Assembly: GCA_047638815.1 (NCBI GenBank)
Contig: JBLIMR010000012.1
Span: 1 to 60,336, forward strand
Origin: JAJRRH01 sp047638815
Lineage (GTDB): Bacteria > Bacteroidota > Bacteroidia > Flavobacteriales_D > JABDKJ01
Length of the DNA: 60,336 bases
Direction: 5' to 3'
Shown: one piece after another, positions 25,401 to 32,719 of the stretch
How the letters are laid out: the number at the start of each line of letters is the position of its first letter
Position numbering within the stretch: position 1 is the stretch's first letter
The notes under the pieces: model-generated
The model's database searches: none
Told to the model about the DNA's origin: nothing
What the model saw: only the letters and a program-made list of their open reading frames with translations
Program-made: the position numbers and the translations under genes

Positions 25401-26751
25401 GATGTGGCCAAAGTTTTTGGAAGGCTGCAACAAGAATGGTCATGATGAAACTATAGTCAAAAAGATCTGGACAGATTGGGAGGCATTTGCTTCCTACGCA
25501 TTTAACAGATCGCACTCTACATGTTACGCCTTTGTCGCTTTTCAAACAGCATTTTTAAAAGCTAATTATCCTGCCGAATACATGGCTTCGATATTGAGCA
25601 ACAACATGAATGATCTTAAAACGGTCACCATATTCATGGAGGAATGTCGTAAGATGGGCATTGCAGTATTAGGGCCTGATGTGAATGAATCGAACTATCG
25701 ATTTAGAGTAAATGATAAAGGGGAAATACGTTTTGGTCTAGGTGCGATAAAAGGTGTAGGAGAGGGAGCTGTTGAAGATATTGTTAGAGAAAGAGGGGAG
25801 AAGGGTTTGTTCAAAGACATATATGATTTGGTTCAAAGAGTTAATCTCAGAACCGTCAATAAAAGATGTTTCGAGAATTTAATTTTAGGTGGTGGACTCG
25901 ATGAATTTGGATTGGAAAGAAGTGCTTATTTAAGAGAAGTGGATGAGAATGTTTTTCTAGAAAATCTTGTGAGATTCGGAAATGCTTTTCAAGCAAATAA
26001 AGATGCACCGCCAGATTTATTTGGAGGATCAGGGGAGGAAATTGCGCTAGCAAAACCGACACCTAGTGTCGTTGTTCCATGGACAAGATTGGAGCGACTT
26101 ACCAAAGAAAAAGAAGTGATCGGAATGTATATTTCTGCGCACCCATTAGATGAGTGTGGATTTGAAATGAAACATTTTACACGTGGCCATTTAGGATTTC
26201 TGAATGATATAGAAAAAGTGAAAAACAGAACGATGGAATTGGGTGTAATCGTTTCTGCCGCAATTCACAGAACTACAAAAACCGGTAAGCCAATGGGTGT
26301 TCTGACCATTGAGGATTATCATGATACTAAGGAGTTTTTCTTGTTCGGAGAAGAGTATCTTAAGTTCAGAAATCACATGGTGGTAGGAAATCTACTTTAC
26401 GTAAAAGGAAGAGTAAAAGAAAAACGTGGTTGGGGAAAACCAGATGATAATGCACCCAAGCAATACGAGTTCAAATTTGATAGCATGGAGTTGCTTTATG
26501 GCATAAGAGAAAAGCTAGCCAAAAGCATTTCACTTAAGTTTACACTCAATCGAATTGATGCTGGTTTCAAAAAAGAGTTATCCAACTTATTGAAAGAAAA
26601 TACAGGCAATTGTCGTGTGCGACTCAACGTTTATGACCCCGAAACAAAAGCCGCTGTTACACTACCTTCTAATTCTGTAAAAGTTAATCTTAATGATGAG
26701 TTTGTGAAGAAATTGGAAGAGGAGTTGAAGGTGGAGTATGAAGTTAATTAG
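22414..26751 (+). CDS. dnaE: DNA polymerase III alpha subunit with fused N-terminal 3'-5' exonuclease
   Basis: 1445 residues. Residues 1-195 form a DEDDh exonuclease domain: FDTETTG (Asp6, Glu8), IGHNVDFD, and HNASADVEAT (His171, Asp176). A linker leads to the PHP domain from about residue 261 (HLHTHTQFSVL). The polymerase palm carries PDIDIDF with Asp672, Asp674 and Asp676. Further on are the GRGSAAGS motif, the beta-clamp-region helix-hairpin-helix, and an OB-fold (about 1270-1350). It is the replicative polymerase with editing activity on the same chain, so a separate DnaQ may be dispensable. From memory this fusion occurs in other Bacteroidota and differs from Firmicutes PolC, where the exonuclease is inserted in the PHP domain. 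Confidence 0.95.
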   Translation: MFIIFDTETTGFPSRYGAPYTDVEAWDSARLVQLAWQIHDELGNLVEVKNFIVRPEGFTIPYNSEKIHGISTERANKEGVELKFVLEEFNKSLALSKYAIGHNVDFDLGVMGAEFVRSTEETPLHDLERVDTKEYGTDFCKLPGGRGGQYKWPKLIELYTKLFGEEFDEAHNASADVEATTRAFLEMVRLGVISPMDLGLTSDFGEAFNQNNPSAIQLIGLNIEAYKSLDSKETETVLEADENDAVAENIVEETLVADASFVHLHTHTQFSVLQSTMDINTLMEKAKEYEMPAVAMSDLNNMYGVFKFVAAARKNDLLPIVGCELNVCSNHLDKSQQNNGHQVVFLAKNENGYHNLARLCSLANTEGFYYVPRIDKELLLQYKEDIMVLSGGVFGEIPSLLLNHGEKAAEESLVWWKEHFGEDFYLEINRHGVDEEEVVNKHLLVWAKKYDVKLIAANNNFYPEKSNANSHDILLCVKDGQLQSVPKRFIGKKGRDFRFGLPNDQYYFKSPAEMRALFADIPQSINNIQEVLDKVTGFDLYKEVLLPAFDIPEEFQDPLDTEDEGKRGENNYLRHITYEGAKKRYPEITDDIRERLDFELETIEKTGYPGYFLIVADLIENARKMDVAVGPGRGSAAGSAVAYCTWITNIDPIGYDLLFERFLNPERVSLPDIDIDFDDNGREKVMEWVKNKYGASQVTQIITYGSMAAKSAIRDCSRVLDLPLSDADVLAKQVPPISLKKLFSLPFPEVKKKLGNGDHVQMAEALIKISEEKSHRAEVLKQAIVLEGSMRNTGVHACGVIITPTDIRDIIPISRSKDSELNVTQYDNSVVEDAGLLKMDFLGLKTLTLIKDAVRFVKERHDVDLDMDSVDLEDEKTYNLFKNGDTVGIFQYESPGMRKHLKNLKPDNFEDLIAMNALYRPGPMQYIPNFINRKHGSEEITYDLPDMETYLKTTYGITVYQEQVMLLSQKLANFTKGEADSLRKAMGKKKKEVIDKMWPKFLEGCNKNGHDETIVKKIWTDWEAFASYAFNRSHSTCYAFVAFQTAFLKANYPAEYMASILSNNMNDLKTVTIFMEECRKMGIAVLGPDVNESNYRFRVNDKGEIRFGLGAIKGVGEGAVEDIVRERGEKGLFKDIYDLVQRVNLRTVNKRCFENLILGGGLDEFGLERSAYLREVDENVFLENLVRFGNAFQANKDAPPDLFGGSGEEIALAKPTPSVVVPWTRLERLTKEKEVIGMYISAHPLDECGFEMKHFTRGHLGFLNDIEKVKNRTMELGVIVSAAIHRTTKTGKPMGVLTIEDYHDTKEFFLFGEEYLKFRNHMVVGNLLYVKGRVKEKRGWGKPDDNAPKQYEFKFDSMELLYGIREKLAKSISLKFTLNRIDAGFKKELSNLLKENTGNCRVRLNVYDPETKAAVTLPSNSVKVNLNDEFVKKLEEELKVEYEVN

Positions 26752-26756
26752 GGATA

Positions 26757-26800
26757 TAAGTAATCAGTAATCAGTGGTCAGTATTCAGTGATCAGTGAAA
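26757..26800. repeat. Left arm of ATCAGT-phrase inverted repeat
   Basis: A run of the phrases TAATCAGT, GGTCAGT, ATTCAGT and GATCAGT directly after dnaE. The right arm at 27640-27696 carries the reverse complement in imperfect form (AAGTAATCAG...GGTCAGTA in both). The two arms bracket one frameshifted gene. Confidence 0.75.
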
Positions 26801-26847
26801 AGCTTTTTGTTGAAATTGTAAACGCATTTTTATTTCAGCATTATTGA

Positions 26848-26893
26848 ATTACCGCATTGCAGCGTTTTTTAATTATTGCATTACAGCGTTTTT
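26848..26893. repeat. 22-bp direct repeat with the phrase GCATTrCAGCGTTTTT
   Basis: Two copies, 26848-26869 and 26872-26893, differing at three positions. They make up the false N-terminus of the longest frame of the next gene (from 26844), so the gene start is placed downstream at 26913. Confidence 0.8.
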
Positions 26894-26912
26894 ACATTTC
26901 ATCATTACCAAA

Positions 26913-27469
26913 ATGGTACATATAGAATTTTCAGGAGCACCCAGTGAAAGGAGCTCTCCATTTTGTAAACAGAACGAAGAAATTTGTTCTGCTTGGGAAG
27001 ATTATATTCTTTCGAAAAATGGAAAGGTGGTTGGGAAGTACAATGCTTTTTCGTTGATTATTAAAGGTAAAATGCCCGATGGTTGGGAAGTAGAAATTAA
27101 GAAATCGACAATGCCAGGTGGAAGCTTGTTGTTGTCAACTGAATTCCAAAATTTATTTTTTCATATTCGATTAAGAAAAAAGAAGGCGATGGATGAAGAT
27201 GGATATTTCTTGTTTCGGAGAAAGAAAATGTTTGACCATTGGAGGAGAGTTTTTTTAAGAAAGCGCATCACACAGAGTTTATTAATAACTATGTCTCAGA
27301 ATGCGAGAATCTCAATGGAGAATTGTATGTTGCATTAAAAGATGTACTCTCAAGAAGCATAGGGTTTGGTCATGTCAAATCGTTTGGTTGTATAGCCGGA
27401 GAATTGATGGTGTTCTTTGATGCTAGTATTTCAGATTTCGAAGTGATTGATGAAATTCTAGAGTTGTAA
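26913..27469 (+). pseudogene. Hypothetical protein, reading frame split by a -1 shift at a T7 run
   Basis: The first frame runs from ATG 26913 (MVHIEFSGAPSERSSPFCKQ) and would stop at 27338. Coherent protein sequence continues in the -1 frame from about 27250 to 27469 (KKAHHTEFINNYVSECENLN, then ALKDVLSRSIGFGHVKSFG). Together they would give a protein of about 185 residues. The junction is seven T (27250-27256), read as GTT TTT TTA in the first frame. This could be a degraded gene, a homopolymer error in the assembly, or -1 programmed frameshifting, since T TTT TTA is a known slippery heptamer. No family is recognised. The gene lies alone between inverted short-phrase repeats. Confidence 0.6.
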
Positions 27470-27540
27470 TTTTTTTTTCTGAAATGAGGGTATTCTTATA
27501 CAATTAGACAGACTTATAGCGAATTACATTTGAATTAATA

Positions 27541-27609
27541 AAAGATACGAGATTCTACGATACACGTTACCATGGAATCCCATAGGCCGTTCGAAGGGCT
27601 CAGAATGAC
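27541..27609. repeat. Intergenic dispersed-type repeat with GTCATTCTGAGC core
   Basis: On the minus strand the segment 27585-27609 reads GTCATTCTGAGCCCTTCGAA followed by CGGCC. This phrase is, from memory, common in intergenic DNA of Bacteroidota. The flanking ACGAGATTCTACGATACACG looks like related repeat debris. There is no coding potential. Confidence 0.5.
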
Positions 27610-27639
27610 CTCTTTCAATTAATGTTTTTCGTTTACTGA

Positions 27640-27696
27640 GCACCAGTTATGGATCCCTGATGACTGATCCCTAATTACTGACCTCTGATTACTTTT
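27640..27696. repeat. Right arm of ATCAGT-phrase inverted repeat
   Basis: It contains GATGACTGATCCCTAATTAC and TGACCTCTGATTACTTT, which are the inverse of the phrases at 26757-26800, and ends 30 bp before the stop of the acidic secreted protein gene. Confidence 0.7.
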
Positions 27697-27726
27697 CCCT
27701 CTAACCTCAATCCTTTCACCTATAAT

Positions 27727-28458
27727 CTATTTCTCTTCCTCAATAATTATCACTCGATCCCCTTCCTTAATCTTGTGTTTCTTACCGTCTTTATCCACCC
27801 AATATTTCATCTCACTGCTCTTGTTGTAATCTTTCATCGACTCATCTTTATCTGTTGCGATTTTCACTTTCTTTCTCTTGCTTGATTCATTCATGTTCAC
27901 ATCCTCGTCATTGTGCATTTTTTTCACGATCACGTGCTTTTCGCCATCCATTTCTTTGCCAGTCTCCCCTGAGTCTGTCGTATGGTTATGGATGATTCTT
28001 ATTTCTTCCTTCCCATCTTCGGTGATCGTTTTTATGACATCAACATCTTCGGACTCATCATCACCCATAATCATGATTGTCTTGGTCATCATTTTATGGT
28101 TTTTTTCATTTTCTTCTCCGCACTCCTCTATTTGCATTCTTATTTCTTTGGTCATTGATTTACCATCTTCGGTATCAATTTCAATGGTAAAATGTTCATC
28201 ATCAAAGTCCATTTTGATCTCATCTTCCAATCCAACACTATTTAAAAATTCCGCGTGATCAAATTCTGCTCCAGCAGTAATAATCGTGTCGATTTCGATG
28301 GTTTTCCCATCTATCTCAGCCTCTATTTTAATGTGTTTACTGCCTTTTTCTTCACGTTCTTTTTCTTGAGCAAATATTAAGGAATTGGTGAAAAGTAATA
28401 ATGCCAACAAACTCAAGTTTTTGGCTTCTGATAATTTTAGATTAATAATAGATTTCAT
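27727..28458 (-). CDS. Secreted highly charged hypothetical protein
   Basis: 243 residues with a long signal peptide (MKSIINLKLSEAKNLSLLAL..., cleavage near IFAQ). The mature part is dominated by Asp, Glu and Lys, with many Met and His residues (MMTKTIMIMGDDESEDVDV, HVIVKKMHNDEDV). It ends with a small basic-then-acidic module, YWVDKDGKKHKIKEGDRVII. Charged beta-strand-like segments (KHIKIEAEIDGKTIEIDTII) alternate regularly, suggesting a repeated beta unit. No family is recognised; metal or cation binding is possible but speculative. It is monocistronic, with its own promoter. Confidence 0.7.
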   Translation of the reverse strand: MKSIINLKLSEAKNLSLLALLLFTNSLIFAQEKEREEKGSKHIKIEAEIDGKTIEIDTIITAGAEFDHAEFLNSVGLEDEIKMDFDDEHFTIEIDTEDGKSMTKEIRMQIEECGEENEKNHKMMTKTIMIMGDDESEDVDVIKTITEDGKEEIRIIHNHTTDSGETGKEMDGEKHVIVKKMHNDEDVNMNESSKRKKVKIATDKDESMKDYNKSSEMKYWVDKDGKKHKIKEGDRVIIIEEEK

Positions 28459-28478
28459 GGCTTTAATTTTTAATTACT

Positions 28479-28507
28479 CAAATGTATCTAACACAATGAA
28501 AATCAAA
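28479..28507 (-). promoter_or_regulatory. Bacteroidota-type promoter of the acidic secreted protein gene
   Basis: On the minus strand TTTG (28504-28507), a 17-bp spacer and TACATTTG (28479-28486) match the -33/-7 consensus. The box is 20 bp upstream of the ATG at 28458. Confidence 0.55.
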
Positions 28508-28674
28508 CATTAATAAATGTTAAGCTTGGTTAAAGAACGTTAAATCTCGTGATGCCGCTAACTTTTCATCTTATTGGTATGTCCCTTTTGGACATTAGTC
28601 TTTGCAATAATTGTCTCGATCTAAAAAAATTGACATAAGGCAAAAAATGAAGTGGTATTAACATACTTTTATGT

Positions 28675-28682
28675 TACTTTTG
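28675..28682 (+). promoter_or_regulatory. Putative -7 promoter element of the YceI gene
   Basis: TACTTTTG fits TAnnTTTG and lies 25 bp before ATG 28708. No clear -33. Confidence 0.4.
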
Positions 28683-28707
28683 ATTAGAAAAACAATCAGA
28701 AAGTATT

Positions 28708-29280
28708 ATGAAGAATTTAATTTTATTTATTGCATTGACACTTATAAGTACTGTGTCTTATGCGCAAGGAGCTGCAACTAGAAGTACTGTTAAGGCTAAC
28801 GAAAGTGTAGTGAACTGGACTGGTAAAAAGGTGACAGGAGAACATTCTGGGACAATCCAAATCAAAAGCGGTTTATTGGGTTTTGACAAAGATGGCATGC
28901 TAACTCAAGGAGAAGTAACAATGGATATGTCAACAATTGTTTGTACTGATCTTGAAGGTGAATCCAAAGGTAAATTGGAAGGACATCTTTCATCTGAAGA
29001 TTTCTTTGGGACTGAAAAATTTCCAAGTGCAAAACTAGTATTTACGGAAGTGAAGAAAGGTGAAGGTGAAATGTTAATGATTAATGGGGAAATAACGATA
29101 AAAGACATTACGGAATCAATTTCTTTTGAAGTGGAGATGAAAGATGGAATGGCAATAGCTGATATCGTTATTGACAGAACAAAATTTGGTGTAAAGTATG
29201 GCTCAGGATCTTTTTTCGAAGACCTCGGAGACAAAACAATCTACGATGATTTCGACTTGAAAGTACAAATGGCGTACTAG
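28708..29280 (+). CDS. YceI family protein (secreted lipocalin-like isoprenoid-binding fold)
   Basis: 190 residues: signal peptide MKNLILFIALTLISTVSYAQ, then a complete YceI domain with VNWTGKKVTGEHSGTIQIKS, the LEGHLSSEDFFGTEKFPSA signature, GEITIKDIT, and the C-terminal DRTKFGVKYGSGSFFEDLGD. YceI proteins form an extended lipocalin-like barrel that binds long isoprenoids such as polyprenyl quinones; the physiological role varies. It is periplasmic by prediction, monocistronic, and followed by a terminator. Confidence 0.92.
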   Translation: MKNLILFIALTLISTVSYAQGAATRSTVKANESVVNWTGKKVTGEHSGTIQIKSGLLGFDKDGMLTQGEVTMDMSTIVCTDLEGESKGKLEGHLSSEDFFGTEKFPSAKLVFTEVKKGEGEMLMINGEITIKDITESISFEVEMKDGMAIADIVIDRTKFGVKYGSGSFFEDLGDKTIYDDFDLKVQMAY

Positions 29281-29306
29281 TAAAATTCTTATAACCTAAG
29301 ATGAAG

Positions 29307-29344
29307 AATGGTCGTCTCGCTTTTAAGTGGGTCGGCCATTTTTA
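29307..29344 (+). terminator. Rho-independent terminator of the YceI gene
   Basis: AATGGTCG (29307-29314) pairs with CGGCCATT (29333-29340) with one G-T pair, followed by T residues. It overlaps the stop region of the convergent epimerase gene. Confidence 0.75.
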
Positions 29345-30351
29345 ATTCTAACACCTGTGCCGGGTCTACCTGGAAATACAATTCCCCCACCGGATACGAG
29401 AACTCCTTCAGCTGGATCATTCTTAATAAAGTGTTGACCGTCCATATCAGCAAAATCAATCAATGGTGCCAGATGAGCGATGGCCGAAATACCAACGGTA
29501 GACTCCGCCATACATCCGACCATTACTTTCATATTAACACCGTGCGCTTCGTTGATCATTCTTTTTGCAGGGGTCAAGCCACCGCACTTCATTACCTTGA
29601 TATTTACACCATGAAACCTGTTGATGCATTTACTGATGTCGACCAGTTTTTTACAACTCTCATCCGCAATTAATGGAACATTAGTTTTTCGAAAAACCTC
29701 CTCCATTTCATCCCATTGATCGTCAGGTAGGGGTTGCTCTATTAAAGTAACTCCAAGCTTTTGTAATTCCTTCGATTTTCGAATAGCATCCTCCATATTC
29801 CAAGAACAATTTGCATCAACCCAAAATTCCGAATCGGTATTTTGTCTCAACGCTTCCACCATGTCTATATCTCTATCAGTACCCAATTTTATTTTGTAGA
29901 CAGGCCAAGGTTTCGCTTTCATTCGAGCAATCATGGTATCGAAACCATCGATGCTTAACGTGTAACATTGCTGTGGTTGGGAAGTAGGATCTAAGCCCCA
30001 ACTTTCATATAATGGCAATCCTTTATTTCGACTGTCCAGATCGTGAAAAGCCTGATCTAGTGCCGCCAGAGCAAAGGGGCAATCCTCCAATGCGGGTTCC
30101 ATTTTTTTCCAAAATAACTCTGGACTAAGATTCTGATGTTCATCAATTAAAGATTGAACTTCGATGAGCCTATTGGCCATGTATTCTATTTCAGTATTCT
30201 GATAGTATGGATTTAAAGTAGCCTCTCCATAACCATTATTTCTTCCATCACTTAATTCTACAACTAACGATTCGGTATGAGTATATGTCCATCGAGATAT
30301 TGTGAATGGATGTACGAGTTCGTGCTTTAATTTATGAAGGGTGAGTTTCAT
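29323..30351 (-). CDS. Enolase-superfamily dipeptide epimerase (L-Ala-D/L-Glu epimerase-like)
   Basis: 342 residues of the muconate-lactonising-enzyme branch. The catalytic pair is the KxK lysine in YKIKLG and the second lysine in GVNIKVMKCGG. The metal ligands are Asp in FWVDANCSW, Glu in LIEQPLP, and Asp in LIADES. The C-terminal region has GCMAEST and DMDGQHF, typical of dipeptide epimerases acting on murein-derived L-Ala-D-Glu or similar peptides. Exact specificity cannot be told. Its ATG overlaps the dnaX stop (ATGA), so the two are translationally coupled. Confidence 0.85.
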   Translation of the reverse strand: MKLTLHKLKHELVHPFTISRWTYTHTESLVVELSDGRNNGYGEATLNPYYQNTEIEYMANRLIEVQSLIDEHQNLSPELFWKKMEPALEDCPFALAALDQAFHDLDSRNKGLPLYESWGLDPTSQPQQCYTLSIDGFDTMIARMKAKPWPVYKIKLGTDRDIDMVEALRQNTDSEFWVDANCSWNMEDAIRKSKELQKLGVTLIEQPLPDDQWDEMEEVFRKTNVPLIADESCKKLVDISKCINRFHGVNIKVMKCGGLTPAKRMINEAHGVNMKVMVGCMAESTVGISAIAHLAPLIDFADMDGQHFIKNDPAEGVLVSGGGIVFPGRPGTGVRIKNGRPT

Positions 30352-32270
30352 CGTTCGAGATCCAAATCAAGGTCCTCAAAAAGATCTTTCAGATTTTCAT
30401 TTTTCGTCATCATCGCACGAAGCTTATCTTCCGGTCTCAATTGTTCGACCGGAGCATCATCTTCATTGACGATAGTATGAATTGATAAAAGATCGTTGTT
30501 CAATTTTGTTCTCAAAAAATCGTGCAGATTAGCACGCTCTTCATTAATGTTTTCGACCTGAACATAATTTTCCAAGGTGATTTCAAGAATGTGGCCATCC
30601 TTGATAATAGGAATATTATTGGTTAACGATGATGCGAAGCCCATTTGGCCCCTTTCTTTTACAACAACAGCATACTCAGCCCAGTATTTTTCTAGATCTG
30701 CCTGAGTGAAGTCTTCCTTCTTTTTCTCTTCTTCCACTTCAGTAACAACCTCCTGTTCTTCATCATCCATATCCGTTAAAGAGATTGAACTTCTTGAAAG
30801 TTTTTTCTTTTTAGAAATGTTTATTGGGCCTTCTTGTCTTTCAACAACTATAGGTTCGGCTGCCACAGGTGTTGGAGCATTTACCTCGGATTTCTCAGCG
30901 GCAATCTCGATTTTTTCCGTCACTTTTGGACTGCTTTCAGCTACCTTCTGCTCTTCGATTGGATTTGCAGTTCGAGTCGGAAGGGGGTTTGGAGTTTCTG
31001 AAGCTGGAATTTCAGTTTTGGCCGCAACCTCCATTGCTTGTTTTGCAACAGATTCTTCCGGTTTGGTTTGTGTTTCTTCAGCACCCGACTGAATAATAAT
31101 TTTTGGATATTCTGGTGGAGCGACCGGAGGAGTTTCTGGAACTTTTAATTCTGGCTTCTGAGGTTTTAGGCCTTTTGTGTATCGCCTTGAATCAGACTTT
31201 TTTTTTTCGTCACTAAGCGCTTGGCCGTGACTACAATATTTTAACAGTAGGATCTCTACGAGTAGTCTTTTGTAATTACTGGTTCTGTAATTAAGCGCTG
31301 TTTTCTGTCCCTCTTCGAGAAATTCAAGCAATTGAGCCATACTGAATTCCATGCTCTGCTGAATATACTGGGTCCTGATTTTTTCCGTCTGATCTAACAA
31401 ACGAGCAGTGTTTACATCTTTAACAACCAATAAATTTCTGAAGTGCTCATTAAGTCCATTGAGATAATGAAGTGGGTCGAAGCCATTGCCTATCACTTCA
31501 TCGAAAAGAAGTAATGAACCCGTGACGTCACCATGAGTAAAGTTCTCAGCGGCTCTGAAGAAGTAATCGTAATCCAAGACGTTCAAGCTTTCAGCAACCG
31601 CTTCACGACTTAAGTTTTTCCCAGTAAAACTTACCATTTGATCAAAAACGGAAAGCGCATCTCTTAGTGCTCCATCTGCTTTTTGAGCGATAATTTGTAA
31701 TGCTTCTTTTTCATAAGAAATACCTTCACTTTTGGCAACTTTCTCCAAGTGAGCAACAGTATCACCTACAGTTATTCTTTTGAAATCATATATCTGACAT
31801 CTCGAAAGAATTGTTGGAAGTACTTTGTGTTTTTCCGTTGTGGCTAAAACAAAAATGGCATGAGCAGGTGGCTCTTCCAAAGTTTTAAGGAAAGCATTGA
31901 AGGCCGCCTTTGATAACATATGGACCTCGTCAATAATATACACTTTGTACTTGCCAATCTGCGGAGGTACTCGTACTTGATCGATAATCTGACGAATGTC
32001 GTCCACCGAGTTGTTCGATGCAGCATCAAGTTCAAAGAGATTATAGGAATAATCAGCATCCACTCCAGCAACACCTTCGTTGATGGCTTTTGCGAATATT
32101 CTAGCACAAGTTGTCTTACCAACTCCTCTAGGACCGCAGAATAAGTATGCCTTTGCCAACTCATCATTGGCAATAGCATTCTGAAGTGTCGTAGTGATTG
32201 ACTCCTGACCAACAACCGTTTCGAAGGAAGTTGGACGATACTTAAGGGCTGAAACAACGTAATTTTCCAT
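30348..32270 (-). CDS. dnaX: DNA polymerase III gamma/tau subunit, lacking the zinc-binding insert
   Basis: 640 residues. The AAA+ clamp-loader core has Walker A GPRGVGKT (46-53), Walker B IIDEVHML and sensor 1 TTEKHKVLPTILSRC. In most DnaX proteins a four-cysteine zinc module follows Walker A. Here KAINEGVAGVDADYSYNLFE connects directly to LDAASNN, about 14 residues shorter than E. coli and with none of the four cysteines. After domain III comes a long Pro/Glu/Ala-rich linker (about 360-520), then a tau-type C-terminal domain ending EDLDLDLER, which binds the polymerase. No slippery A-run for gamma production is obvious. Confidence 0.93.
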   Translation of the reverse strand: MENYVVSALKYRPTSFETVVGQESITTTLQNAIANDELAKAYLFCGPRGVGKTTCARIFAKAINEGVAGVDADYSYNLFELDAASNNSVDDIRQIIDQVRVPPQIGKYKVYIIDEVHMLSKAAFNAFLKTLEEPPAHAIFVLATTEKHKVLPTILSRCQIYDFKRITVGDTVAHLEKVAKSEGISYEKEALQIIAQKADGALRDALSVFDQMVSFTGKNLSREAVAESLNVLDYDYFFRAAENFTHGDVTGSLLLFDEVIGNGFDPLHYLNGLNEHFRNLLVVKDVNTARLLDQTEKIRTQYIQQSMEFSMAQLLEFLEEGQKTALNYRTSNYKRLLVEILLLKYCSHGQALSDEKKKSDSRRYTKGLKPQKPELKVPETPPVAPPEYPKIIIQSGAEETQTKPEESVAKQAMEVAAKTEIPASETPNPLPTRTANPIEEQKVAESSPKVTEKIEIAAEKSEVNAPTPVAAEPIVVERQEGPINISKKKKLSRSSISLTDMDDEEQEVVTEVEEEKKKEDFTQADLEKYWAEYAVVVKERGQMGFASSLTNNIPIIKDGHILEITLENYVQVENINEERANLHDFLRTKLNNDLLSIHTIVNEDDAPVEQLRPEDKLRAMMTKNENLKDLFEDLDLDLER

Positions 32271-32284
32271 AATCTATCAACCAA

Positions 32285-32314
32285 CAAATATACAGTTAAA
32301 ACGCAGTGAGCAAA
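32285..32314 (-). promoter_or_regulatory. Bacteroidota-type promoter of dnaX-epimerase operon
   Basis: On the minus strand TTTG (32311-32314), an 18-bp spacer and TATATTTG (32285-32292) match the -33/-7 consensus. Transcription would start about 8 bases before the dnaX ATG. Confidence 0.6.
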
Positions 32315-32719
32315 GCCAATTTTATTAACAGAATCTATTTTCAATCCGCGTGATTTCCCATAATGAAAGTCTTAATTTTAGTCAATTTTGTTTACACCTA
32401 CACTGAAGGATGCAAAATTGACTTTGGTGGTCATTGGCAATTGAAAAAGTCCGCTCTTTATGGTCGGGGTAAAGATTTTTTCTGACTTGGATCAGCCCCA
32501 TATATTTTGTTTCTGATAGACAATAATCGCTAACACAATGGCGTTGAAACTTCATCTCTTCGTAACAAGGCCATTGCAGCCTTTAATTTACTTTTATATA
32601 ATAGTTTGAAAGGCGCTTTTCTGAACATGTTGTTTGATTAGCAATCTTCTAACTTGAATTGAAACTTGAATTAAAACCCTAACTCATTCTTACGATTTCC
32701 AATCTATGAGAATTAATCA
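32315..32719. other. Intergenic region between divergent dnaX and TPR genes
   Basis: About 400 bp with no frame that looks coding and no tRNA-like or terminator-like structure that I can see. The only repeats are AT-rich phrases such as AACTTGAATTGAAACTTGAA just before the TPR gene. It probably carries the promoter and leader of the TPR gene. Confidence 0.4.

Noticed and set aside
26844..26912. N-terminal extension MNYRIAAFFNYC of the frameshifted orphan gene
   Set aside because: It is a translation of the 22-bp direct repeat and not of conserved coding sequence.
30706..31096. Ser/Thr-rich plus-strand frames of 75-128 codons
   Set aside because: Antisense to the low-complexity linker of DnaX.
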